From Steinernema hermaphroditum (Eukaryota; Nematoda; Chromadorea; Rhabditida; Steinernematidae): DNA of 64,000 nt. The translations under genes were made by a program, and so were the position numbers. The notes beneath the pieces were generated by a model that worked only from the letters and a program-made list of their open reading frames with translations, did no database searches and had not been told where the DNA came from. Location of the stretch: assembly GCA_030435675.1 (NCBI GenBank), contig CM059623.1, forward strand, positions 8,458,012 to 8,522,011, read 5' to 3'. This document shows positions 32,518 to 42,249 of this stretch, one piece after another. The first letter of the stretch is position 1; the number at the start of each line of letters is the position of its first letter.

Positions 32518-34303
32518 CTAATCAGCGTCTTTCCCTTGAGGAGGATGCGAAGGACATAGACAATTGGTTTCATTAGGAATGTACCCGACATGCACAATCA
32601 CATGGATCCATAACTCTTCCGTTTCCTCAGCAGGGGTTGCTTCGCTCCTTCGTCGTGCATCGAAGAATGCTTTCGGCGGCCGTCTGTGCACATTGGAGGC
32701 GACAGGCTTCAGCTTCGTTTCCGGAAGCTTCTTGAAGAGATAGACGATGAAGACGATCTGGAAATATTCTCAGGTAAGGAAGTGGGAACACTTTCTGATT
32801 ATACCTGAATGAGGAGGAACGGGATGAATTCATAATCGCCCAACCAATTTATCAGATTGGGGAAAAGGAAGACCGCGGGGATCTGGGCGAACAGATTCAC
32901 CGACAGAACGAACTGAATAGAGCGGCCGCTGTCGTCAGGCTAGGCTTTCTCGCGCTCACCTGCGAAACGACCACTTTCGCGCTCGTCGGCAGCAGATCTG
33001 CGATTAGAACGACATAGGTTATTGAGAACCCAGTCATGACCGCGAGAGAGGAGGGGAAGACGGCGGCGGCGCCGAGAGCCATGCAGACACCGTTAGCGCC
33101 TCTGCAAGCGTACGTCGCTTCGGCGGCCATGAATGCGATGATGCTGAGGAGAGAGGCGACTCCCGAGAAAAGGAACAGCGGACGGCATCCCATGCGTTCG
33201 AAAAGGAAAGGCATCACAAAAATGAGTGGAAGTAACACGACTTGAATCATAGAACTCACGAAAAGCACCTATAAAATCAGAAAATGGATACCGTCTCCAC
33301 GACATAACCGTACTTCAGCACGAAACTCATGACGAACAATTGTCCTATATTGGCGATTTAAGGCGTATGAGTAAGTGAATCTGCAAAGATGAGCGCAAAA
33401 ACGGCGCGAAATGTACGATCCTCAAAATGTCAATAAGGGATCGTCGGTTCTTCGTGGTCACAGAGAGTTCATCCTGAATTTCACCCTTAACAACTTCTAA
33501 GGAATCAAGCTACTCGCTTAATTGTCTTCTTCAATTTACCGACGTCGACATGTTCCCCATGGTGAAATTGGAGGGACTTGATGTCGTCGGACTTCTTCCA
33601 TGCCATTAGCCACTTTGGAGACTCCGGAAGACGGAAGGCGCAGACGAAGTAGAGCACTTCCATAAGGGCGCAGGCCACGTGGATGAACTGCCAGGTGTCC
33701 CGACTTCCGAAGATCGAAGGAATAAAGTGGAGAGCAGAGTGGCGCTGAGCACGAAGCTCCCCACGGAGATCGCTATGAACGCTGAAAAGATGCCAATTTA
33801 TCCAAGAAGAGAAGCAGCTCACCTCTGTACTGGCGAGGGACACACTCCGCCAGATATGACTTCATCACCCTTCTTCTTCATGGGCTGAATAAATCCCAGA
33901 AGAAACTAAGCTTCCATAGGCTTCGACAGATTCGCTGTAAGCGGACACAACAAAAACACAGGCCGAGGAGAGGGCGAAAAGGAGTCACATGTGAACGGAA
34001 ACGAATCTCCTTCTGAGGAATCCATCAGAGGGACTACAAGAAGGACGCAGGCGAGATTTCCGAGGAATTCGAAGTTCGGAAGGATCGAGATTACGAGCGA
34101 CATCCTGAATGATCATCAGGCGAAACACCGAGAAGGCCGCACCCCTTGTCATCGAGGGAGATGCTGTATTGATTCTGGACGGAGGCATTGAAGAGTTCAT
34201 GAAGCGGCAAGGATAGGCCGTTGAACATCAGCGACAAGATCACATTGCCGTTGCTCAACAGGCCGTGGACGAAAATTACATAGAACAGCACCGGAGGGAA
34301 CAT
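32518..34303 (-). pseudogene. Decayed SLC2-like transporter, paralog of the gene at 25.9-27.7 kb
   Basis: All six exons of the intact paralog can be traced, from MFPPVLFYVIFVHGLLSNGN to a LPETK terminus, and introns sit at the same positions. The reading frame is broken repeatedly. A shift occurs in MDSS/RRRFVSV, followed by a TGA at about 33988. There is another shift at the QFLLGFIQPMK block with an altered Lys run, one between SATLLSTL and HFIPSIFG, and a TAG before GQLFVMSF. The last three exons (FERMGCRPLFLF to IADLLPTSAK, VFLFPNLINWL, KKLPETKLKP) are still open. The shared intron layout shows a DNA-level duplication, not a retrocopy. Confidence 0.75.
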
Positions 34304-34532
34304 TCAGGCTTTTGCTCTAGAGAGTGCGGAACCCTTATCAATTAGGAACGCTAGAGCCTTCATGCGATCGATGGCACAATAGGGTGATGACTCCCTATGT
34401 CCAACAAAAGAGCCGCATAACGGTTTTGCTTATCAAACACGATAGGCTCGGCTGTCAGCGCCCGAGAGAGACATTCCACTCCTCAGCAGCGTCGCCCTTC
34501 CCGACTCATGAACTCACGATTTTTCACGATTT

Positions 34533-35055
34533 TACTTCATGAATCAAAGGCGTTACGCCTTGCATGACACCGATTAATAGACAACAGAGGATATCACTTG
34601 TAGACGGCTTCATTCCTGGCGCGGCGTTGACGTCGAACCGGTAGGAGACGGCGCGCTTCAGGGGGCATCTGGGAATCGGCGAAACTCCGGAAATGGCGGC
34701 CGAACTTCTTCTTCTCGGGGCGTTTGAGGAGGCTTCAGCGTCAGAGGAGGCTTCTGAGCTCGCATCTGCTACGGAGAGATGAGTCCGTGGTTCGGGGGTT
34801 GCGTCTTCCTCAGTATTGGTGTCCTCAGAGCGTCGGTGACCTTCGGGATGACATCTCACGCAGCGTCGGGCGTCGGATTTCTGGCGTCGGACATCTTGTT
34901 GTCTGCGGTGGTGGGACTACGGCTTCCGGGTGTCCCAATTCCCTCTGGAAGCCGGAACACTCACAACTGCCACAGGGTTTGCTGTCTGACCAACCCGACG
35001 CTCAGAGAGCGACCGGAGGGACCGACCGCTCGCCACCGCGACACGAGTGAGCATC
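34533..35055 (-). repeat. SINE-like dispersed repeat, copy 3 (longest)
   Basis: Reverse-oriented, the most complete member, with an internal block (about 34620-34790) that copy 1 lacks. It shares the GTGGCGAGCGGTCGG box, CCGGAAGCCGTAGTCCC, GATGTCCGACGCCAGAAATC, GGAATGAAGCCG and the 3' end GATTCATGAAGTAAAATC. ORFs crossing it on both strands are incidental. Confidence 0.7.
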
Positions 35056-35663
35056 CTCATGAACTCTGAGAAATGAAATGACAGGTGAATTCTCTGCGTA
35101 CGGTAGCTTGGGGGATTCAATTGTGAGACCGGAGACGTGTTTCTCTAAAAAGTTTCTTCCCGAGCGCTGAAACATTTCTCGTTCCGTTTTTTGTCCGCCT
35201 TTCGCCTCTGTTGTCCTCTAGTGGCGATCTCGCACTTTAGCAGACACTCATCTTTGCGGGTTCACATACCCAGCGCCATGTGGAACTGTTTGGACAGGTG
35301 CCAGGATCTCCTTCCTTGTTGGTCTCTTTTCTTTTCGTTATTTCGCTTTGTCTGTTCGGGGTCTTTTCGACTTCTTAAGTGGCCTTCCTTCTTTTGTCGT
35401 CGCTTCCGCATGTGACGATACTTCGACAGATACTCTTACTTCATAATACTGATTTGGAAAATGATCGATCGACATCGACTGAATTCTCCTTCGCTTCCGA
35501 AATCTCTCTCCCTTCGGCGACCGCCGTGTGCATGGTTAGCAGTGCGGGAGAGCGACGTGAACGGGCGATCGGCGTCTTTCTGTGTCGTCTTCTTCTCTCC
35601 GCCAGCGACATCCGAACTTTTTGTTATCTTCTCACCTTGTTTCAGGCTAATGGGCGCGCGGCA
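35056..35663. other. Upstream of a coiled-coil gene, no gene seen
   Basis: Pyrimidine-rich ORFs only. A TTGTTTCAG ends 18 bp before the next ATG. Confidence 0.4.
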
Positions 35664-36476
35664 ATGCAGCGAATAATCGAGGATGGCTTGAATCGGCAGT
35701 GGAATCTCGAACGAACCGTCAAATTGAAAGAAGTAGAGATAGCGCATATCGCAGAAGAGAATAAGCAGCAGGAGGAAACGATTCGTGGTTTGCGAAGTGA
35801 AGTAAGTCATACTTGTCCGATGTGTGAATGACGGGCATTTGTTTTAGCTCGATTGTTTGAAGGAGAAGCTGGCGTCGTTCGCCGAGGAGTTTGAAAAACA
35901 CCAAGACGCGGTCAACTCTTTGGGGGAGGTATAAACTTGTTTTGAAAGTATCTTGTTGGATTTGAGTGCTTGTTTTAGTGTTCGGAGGGGGCGCTGCGCC
36001 ATAGTTTCAGCGAGGGCGAAGAGGCAGAGGAGGAGCTGATCCCTGACGACACAGATTCTGAAGTAACCTACGTTCCACAAAGAGAGGTGAGCTAAAAGCG
36101 AACCACATGATTGCCATTTTCGCATTTCCATCCATAAAACCAGAAGCGATCTTTGCCTTTGCAAACTGTATTCGTTTTTTTTTTCAGATGGAAAGCAAGG
36201 ACGTCGGCATTCAGTGCGAACTACTGTCTGGAAAAGCAGCTTCTGAAGAGCACCCCATCTCTCTGTTTTCCTCGTCGAAAACGGTGCTTATAGTGTTAGT
36301 GGCTATCGGGTTGTGCGCGTGTGCCTTTGCCAAGTCGTGAGTCCATTCTGTTATGCTTCATTGTACATATTCCCTATCCCTTATTTGTTTTGGTTGCATT
36401 GTTTCACAGACCTCTGACATCGAATGAAATTGTTCCGATCATCAAAGGCTTGTCGATCCTAAATGGGGACAGGTGA
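35664..36476 (+). CDS. Coiled-coil protein with a C-terminal membrane anchor
   Basis: Exons 35664-35801, 35848-35928, 35979-36086, 36188-36336 and 36410-36476 give 180 residues. The N-terminal half is heptad-rich (NRQWNLERTVKLKEVEIAHI, QQEETIRGLRSELDCLKEKL). An acidic stretch EGEEAEEELIPDDTDSE follows, then one membrane span, SSKTVLIVLVAIGLCACAF, and about 23 residues ending NGDR. The layout fits a tail-anchored organelle or nuclear-envelope protein. The tail lacks the terminal Pro-Pro motif of KASH proteins. The family is not recognised. Confidence 0.65.
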
Positions 36477-36619
36477 CGGCGGCGTAACCTTGCGTTTCGT
36501 TCTGAAACGGCGATGAACTGGTTTGGGCAGGGCGGGATGCGGTAATCTTCTAAAAACTAATCTCTGAAAACTTCAACGTTTCTTCTTCCTCGTCGTCGTC
36601 AGTCGCCACTTCGATCCCG

Positions 36620-37161
36620 ATGATTCGCTCCTTCTTCCTCTTCTTCGCCCTCTTTGGCGGTGCGCTGACCCTCGGCCTCGGCCGCACTCAGAGCGCCGGA
36701 GCCCGCGGCATTCTCAAGTGCGACGGTAAGCCCATGTCCGGAGTGCTGGTCAAACTCTACGACGACGATCGCGGCCTCGATAGGGACGACCTCATGGCCA
36801 AGGGAAAGACCGACAGGGACGGCCACTTCTCGCTGGAGGGCCACACCTCCGAGTTCAGCACCATCGACCCCAAAGTAAATATCTACCACGACTGTCACGA
36901 TGAACTAAAGGTGAGCGACCTACAAATCGCGGAAATTTACGAGTTTTCCTCTTCTCTTCTAACTCCCCCTTCTGCACCAATATAGTCCATGCTCCGAAGA
37001 ATAAGTGTCTTTTTTAGCCGTGCCAGCGCAAGTTATCGATCATGCTGCCCGACAGCTACGTGAGCAGCGGAAGGGAGCCCAAGAAGATCTACGACATCGG
37101 CGTACTCGAGTTGTCCGGCAAGTTCAAGGGAGAAGTACGTGACTGTCTCCATCGCGTCTGA
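36620..37161 (+). CDS. Transthyretin-like (TTR) secreted protein 1
   Basis: Nematode-expanded small secreted beta-sandwich family, related in fold to transthyretin. Two exons, 36620-36910 and 37018-37161, give 144 residues. Signal peptide MIRSFFLFFALFGGALTLG, then the family signature GRTQSAGARGILKCDGKPMS, KLYDDDRGLDRDDLM, GHFSLEGHTSEFSTIDPK and NIYHDCHD. Exon 2 starts with PCQRKLSIMLPDSYV and ends KGEVRDCLHRV. Four conserved Cys would form two disulphides. The intron position is the same in all TTR genes of the window. Confidence 0.93.
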
Positions 37162-37462
37162 AATCCCCAAACTGTGTATATAGCCCCGAATAAATACTGT
37201 GTTTCCAACTGATTCCACAAGCACTGGGGGGTCGGAAGTGACGGCACACTCACGTCATCTCACCCTTCAACGCCGAGAGTGATTGGATCAGCGCGAAGGG
37301 TCGTGGGTCGTTTCCTTCGCCAACGGCAGTGAACTGGTTTGGCTAGGGCGGGAACCTTCTGAAAGCACGAAACACGTCTTCTTCTGTGTGATAAACAACG
37401 ATCGCTTCTTCCTTCCCGCATTCAGTCACCACGTCGATCGTTTTTTCGAAAGGTTGCACCCA

Positions 37463-37982
37463 ATGCTGCGCTCCGCCCTCCTCGTCCTCGCCCTCTCCGG
37501 GGCCGCACTTTCCCTGGGCCTTGGACGCACTCAGAGCGCCGGAGTCCGCGGGACTCTCACCTGCGACGGAAAGCCCCTTGCCGGAGTGAAGGTGAAGCTC
37601 TACGACGACGACCGCGGTATCGACACCGACGACTTGATGGCTTCCGGGAAGAGCGACGCCGAGGGTCGCTTCTCCCTGCAGGGCTACACCTCCGAGTTCA
37701 CCACCATCGACCCCAAACTGAACATCTACCACGACTGCAATGACGGAATCATGGTGAGTGTGCCTCGTCGCTTCATCTCTCCTCCGCTAACTACCGCTTC
37801 TGAGTTCTCGGTCTCACCCACTTACCTGATTTCTTCAGCCGTGCCAGCGCAAGATTTCCATCATGATCCCCGACAGCTACGTGAGCAGCGGTAAGGAGCC
37901 CAAGAAGTTCTACGACGCCGGAACGCTCGAGCTGGCCGGCAAGTTCAAAGGAGAAGAACGCGACTGCCTTAACCGCGCCTAA
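37463..37982 (+). CDS. Transthyretin-like (TTR) secreted protein 2
   Basis: Tandem paralog of the gene 300 bp upstream, also 144 residues from exons 37463-37753 and 37839-37982. Signal peptide MLRSALLVLALSGAALSLG; GRTQSAGVRGTLTCDGKP, KLYDDDRGIDTDDLMASGKS and YTSEFTTIDPKLNIYHDC; exon 2 PCQRKISIMIPDSYVSSGKE to EERDCLNRA. AATAAATAA lies about 45 bp after the stop. A second, unattached exon-2 copy follows at 38055. Confidence 0.93.
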
Positions 37983-38054
37983 CCTTCCCACACATTCCCT
38001 TCGCTGTGCCCATTGTGTAAATAGACCCAAATAAATAACCTCGTCCGTTTTAAG

Positions 38055-38192
38055 CCGTGTCAACGCAAAGTCACAATCCATATTCCGGACAGCTACGTGA
38101 GCAACGGGGAAACGCCGAAAAAGATTTATGACGCGGGCACAATCCAGCTGGCCGGTAAGTTTCCCGGAGAAGAACGTGACTGCGTCAACTGA
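38055..38192 (+). CDS. Orphan TTR second exon (alternative terminal exon or remnant)
   Basis: Encodes PCQRKVTIHIPDSYVSNGET and continues to GEERDCVN-stop without a lesion, and is preceded by an acceptor TTTTAAG. No exon 1 lies between it and TTR2. Exon 1 of TTR2 (phase 0, GACGGAATCATG donor) would join it in frame to give 142 residues. Its own AATAAA follows at about 38232. AAG is a weaker acceptor than CAG. It is either a mutually exclusive 3' exon of TTR2 or the leftover of a third gene. Confidence 0.6.
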   Translation, partial: PCQRKVTIHIPDSYVSNGETPKKIYDAGTIQLAGKFPGEERDCVN

Positions 38193-38656
38193 ACAACAAG
38201 AAGACCTGCGTTGTCAGACAGTATTTTCCGAATAAACGGTTTACGACGTCTCGCCTTCGTGTTTTGCGTCTGCGAGACAAAGGTCTCGTCTGAACTCTTC
38301 TGGAATCGCCTCTATCAGACGAAATGAACTGTTTTGTTGTGATCTGCGCGTTTCTGTTTACGCCGGCGCCACCGCGGGAGATCAAAGAGTTCGCCCTCTA
38401 ATTGATCGTGTTTACTACGGCGGCGTTCTGGAAGAGGTGATTGGTACGGTAGCGCCGATTCAGCGAAGAAGCGGTCGGAGTGACGCTGAATTGCGACGAT
38501 GTGGTCTCGGAACGATCAGTGTTCAGGCGGGTTTGTTTCGAGGAGCATTCCTTTTTCGTTGCTGTTCTTTGTTTTTTATCGTGTCTTTTGCATAATTCCT
38601 TACAAGTGGATTGAGGATTATTTTAGTTTCACGTAGAAATCGTCGGCCTCCACACC
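38193..38656. other. Intergenic region upstream of GLTP paralog 2
   Basis: No exons recognised. TATTTTAG ends about 30 bp before the next ATG. Confidence 0.4.
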
Positions 38657-39472
38657 ATGGCGCCTTGCGATGAAGAACCTAAGGCTTCCGCTTCCGAGAC
38701 CTACTTCTCCCACGAGGAGCGGATGTTTCCTGCTCTCAGCGAGGGCCGAATCCCAACGGCGCAATTCCTCCACGCCTGTCAGGGAATCGCTGAGTTCGTA
38801 GGTATTTTTGGCGCCACAAATGTTTTCTACTCTCTGAGCATTTTAGGGTTTCTGGGAACGGCGTTTAACATCGTAAAGTGCGATATTAGCGGAAATGTGG
38901 CGAGAGTTCGGGCAAAATACGAGAGCAACAGGGCGGCGATGCCTTTCCTCCAGGATCTCGTCGATCTGGACCTGAAGGAGACCGACGGGAAGCTAAACGT
39001 TGGAAGGCCGAGCGAAGCCCTGTTGTGGTTGAAAAGGTACTCGATCTCTCCCGCAGATTTTGATTTCGTTTGCAACTGCTTTTCAGAGGCCTCGAGTTCA
39101 TGTTGGAGTTGCTGACGCAGATGGTTGACGAATACAATGCAGATCCCGATCACTCGAAGACGGAGAGTATCGGCCACGTCGTGCGCAGTGCCTACGAGAA
39201 GTCGCTGAAACGTCACCATTCCATTATTATCAGAGGCGGCTTTGAGGTTCTCCACTGTTGGCGCGTATTAACCACTAACTCGTCATCTTCAGATGTTATT
39301 GAAAGTCACACGTCTAACGCGCAAGTCCATACTTAGACAGGTTGCACTCGGGAAGGACGACCTCGACGACGTTTGCATCCGTCATATGCAAGCGCATCTC
39401 GACAACTTCCGCCTCAATGTGCACACCCTCGTCGAGTACTACGTCGCCAGAGGCCTCGAAACCAGCCGATGA
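38657..39472 (+). CDS. GLTP: Glycolipid transfer protein, paralog 2
   Basis: Exons 38657-38801, 38847-39036, 39087-39246 and 39293-39472 give 224 residues, with junctions identical to the copy at 9.7 kb. Ligand residues are kept: Asp/Asn in CDISGNVARV followed by a basic RAK, Trp in ALLWLKRGLEF, and His in SLKRHHS. The N-terminal block SETYFSHEERMFP is shared almost base for base with paralog 1. Differences cluster around exon 3-4 (HHSIIIRGGFE, MLLKVTRLTRKSILRQVALG), which is less typical, so ligand preference may have shifted. It ends VARGLETSR. Confidence 0.9.
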
Positions 39473-39915
39473 AATTACATATTTATTTGGGATTTGTTGT
39501 CTTCATTCTGGGGAGTGCGTTACATATTGTTATCTGTTCTAAGCAGCTTGGAATTATAGTTTTCGTATTTTTATGAAGTTGTAATCGGGGTAAAGGATTG
39601 AGAAGTCATCGTTACCACGTGACCGAATACCCTCGGATTCGATTCTGCTATCGTCAAGCTCACCTAAGCAGGTTTGATGAGTGGCTCGAATGATTTGACA
39701 CCCATGGTAGTCGGCGGCGGACACATCGGGGAAGTTATCGGGCCGTTTGTACTCATCACCAGGGCTGTTACAGCGTCATGGCCCACACGGTCGAACATTG
39801 AGTTTGTGGGCGGCGCTACCATAAGGAAACCGCCCACGACCATGTCCGGAGTGTAGAATCCGCATCAGATTTCAGCCATTTTCTCGTGATATTAGCTAGA
39901 TTTAAATATTTAATG
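39473..39915. other. No gene seen
   Basis: Short ORFs only, between GLTP paralog 2 and an uncertain minus-strand ORF. Confidence 0.4.
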
Positions 39916-40149
39916 TCAACAGAGATCACACAAAAGGTGAAGGAAGGCGAAGATGAGAACTGAAGCGGCGACGGGGAAAGCGGAGACGGAAGGCGCTTCC
40001 TCGTCTTCGGAGCATTCTTCAAGGCGCGCCTCACAGAAGAGGAACTCCTTCAGTTCGTCTTCTTCTTCGGCTTCCGAAGAGCAGGGCTCCTTATACTCTT
40101 CGTCGTCGTCGAAGGCGAATTCGAAAGCGCTGAGTCCGCTGAGCTCCAT
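39916..40149 (-). CDS. Hypothetical short acidic protein with hydrophobic C-terminus
   Basis: A 77-codon frame rich in Asp/Glu (FAFDDDEEYKEPCSSEAEEE) ending in the hydrophobic SAFPVAASVLIFAFLHLLC. Such an ending would suit a GPI or tail anchor if an upstream exon supplied a signal peptide, but I found none. It may be only the last exon of an unseen gene, or not coding. Confidence 0.25.
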   Translation of the reverse strand: MELSGLSAFEFAFDDDEEYKEPCSSEAEEEDELKEFLFCEARLEECSEDEEAPSVSAFPVAASVLIFAFLHLLCDLC

Positions 40150-40329
40150 CGGTAAGGGAGCGGAAGTGATCTGTGGCTCCGGCCTACAGCCGTCTAGTCT
40201 CGTGTTCTGTCTCGTCTACTTTCATGGTCTTAGCGGGATTCACGAGAGAACCTCTCCTGCACACTTAAACATTTATGACAGGGAACGATAAGAAGTGAAG
40301 CTCGCCGCCACCAACCGGTTCGTCATCTA

Positions 40330-40437
40330 CGCCACGCCAGGGATGAAGCCGGCTGCCCGTGATATCCACGGTCTGTCTATTATCGGTGTCGTGCAAGGTG
40401 AAATGCCTTTGATTCACGAAATAAAGTAAAGTAAAGA
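40330..40437 (+). repeat. SINE-like repeat, 3'-end fragment (copy 4)
   Basis: Matches only the 3' end of the family: GCCAGGGATGAAGCCGGCTG, TATTATCGGTGTCGTGCAAG, TTGATTCACGAAATAAAG, then the tail (TAAAG)n. 5' truncation is common for retroposed elements. Confidence 0.65.
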
Positions 40438-40496
40438 CAGGGAACGAACAATTTGTACAGGCAGGGTCTATGGCACTTCCACTGCAGGGGGCGATC

Positions 40497-41357
40497 CTAG
40501 ACGGTCGGGGGCGCGGCGACGCCCATGAGTTCGGCCGTCTTCGCCGGCAGGTTCTTCAGCTCGGAGGCCACGAGAAGTCCGTCGGCGTTAGTGTCGAGTA
40601 CGGTGAACGCCTCGGCGATCTCCACTTGGTTCACCTGGAAAAACCGGGCTTACGCGGTCGTCCCCGGGCGATCTTACGTCGCTGTACTGCTTGGAGAAGT
40701 CGTAGAGCTCGTTGGGATTGACTCGGTGGTCGCCGTCCTGGTCGATGAGGTCGATGAGGCGCTGGGCGGCCTCGAGATGGAGGTCGTCGAGCGATTTCGG
40801 CTTCTCGTAGTTGTCGAGCACGGCGGAGAGCTCCTTAAAGGAGATTTGACCGTCCTTGTTGATGTCGGCCACCGAGAAGAGGCCGTTGAGGATCTCGACG
40901 GGGATCTGCTCCTTCGAGGACTCTGCCTCGTCGCGCGTCAGGACGCCGTCGCCGTTGATGTCAATGCGCTAAAGGGGTCTCTTCGAGGGTGTTGGGAGGG
41001 AGAGAGGCACCTTGAAAATGAGTCCGCTCTGGGAGGCGGGCTTCTTGCTGAGGGCGTAGGCCAGTGGCACGAACTCGGCGACGTCGAGCTGACCGTCCTG
41101 GTTGGTGTCGTGGCTGTGGAAGAGGCCGGCGATCTTTTGGGCACTTGTGATGTGTTGCGAGTTCTTCAGCCACTTCTCGAGCTCATTGAAAGTGATCTTC
41201 TGGTTGCCGTCGAGGTCGACGGAGTCGAAACTGTTCACTGAAGAGCACACCCTCAGTCCCCCGGAGGAACTCCTCGCCTACCGTTCTCGTTGGTGGGTAC
41301 GAGGGCCGAAGCGGAGGCCGCGAGAAGAAGTGTCGCCGCGAGGAGCATCGGGACCAT
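40497..41357 (-). CDS. Secreted six-EF-hand calcium-binding protein
   Basis: Exons 41282-41357, 41011-41237, 40678-40968 and 40497-40634 give 243 residues. Signal peptide MVPMLLAATLLLAASASA. Six loops with EF-hand spacing: DLDGNQKITFNE, DTNQDGQLDVAE, DINGDGVLTRDE, DINKDGQISFKE, DQDGDHRVNPNE and DTNADGLLVASE. Six hands behind a signal peptide recall the CREC (calumenin/reticulocalbin) group, but there is no HDEL-type retention signal (it ends APPTV), so it is probably secreted. TTTTCAGAG directly precedes the ATG. A larger EF-hand gene is the upstream neighbour on the same strand. Confidence 0.85.
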
Positions 41358-42249
41358 CTCTGAAAAGCGCAGGTTAGCGGAGAAAGGCTAGGCGACGGCG
41401 CGGCAAAGCGAAAGTCACCTGAAGAGGAGACGATCGAGTCGCCTCGGTCGCCCCGAGGCGTCGAAGACGCCCGAAGAACGCCTGTTCCCTGCACAGGCAT
41501 AACTGGTCGCCACGCCGGGCGCCGAACCGGTTTGGACGGATTTCGACGTGACCCGCGGAGAAGAATCTAGCGGAGACCGACCGACCAGCCGGCTTCGAGC
41601 CCGGGAACAGATACGGGAACGGGTACGGGCGGCGCCTCTGAGTCACCTCGACTAGCTTGTCGGCTAACGAGCCGGCGCCCTTGAGCGTCTAAGCCGTCGG
41701 AGACGCACTGAAGAACAGTGTCAGGGACGAACTGGAGCGGGAGATAAAGAGACTAATTGGTGCGGACAAACAAGGCGTTTCCAGTTCTCTGGAATGTTTC
41801 AAACGACGTCGACCGTTCGAATCGGACCGAAGCGGCCAGGCGGTGCAAAAGGCCTTCGATCAATCAAGGCTCCGAGCCATCGATCAAACCCCTTTTGGGC
41901 AATCCGAACCGGTAGAGGAAGGCGAGAGTGGAAGCGCTCTTTCAGGGGTGCGCCTATCAGCAGGCTCTGCAAAGTGCTCATCGGAAGGGGATGTGGATTG
42001 TGGGGATGCGATAACCACATCAAAAGGAATTGTCCGAAATAGGACATGCTGGTCCTGAATCTACCTTAATGCCGTTCAAGTGAGATCGGTGTGACCAAGA
42101 GCCGCCTTCTCAAGGCTTGAGGCCGAGCTCCTGCACAAGAAGATCATCCTATTTGTCTCTTTATTGTTCTAAGTCAACGCACTCAAGTGAATAAATTATT
42201 ATTACGTATTTGGGTGGCACTCGGGGCTGCACTCGTAAAGCCTTTTCTC
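41358..42249. other. No gene seen
   Basis: About 0.9 kb between two minus-strand EF-hand genes, with only short shadow ORFs. AATAAA on the minus strand was not located with confidence. Confidence 0.4.

Noticed and set aside
36188..36476. KASH domain at the end of the coiled-coil protein
   Set aside because: One membrane span with a short tail is present, but the terminal PPPX motif is absent.
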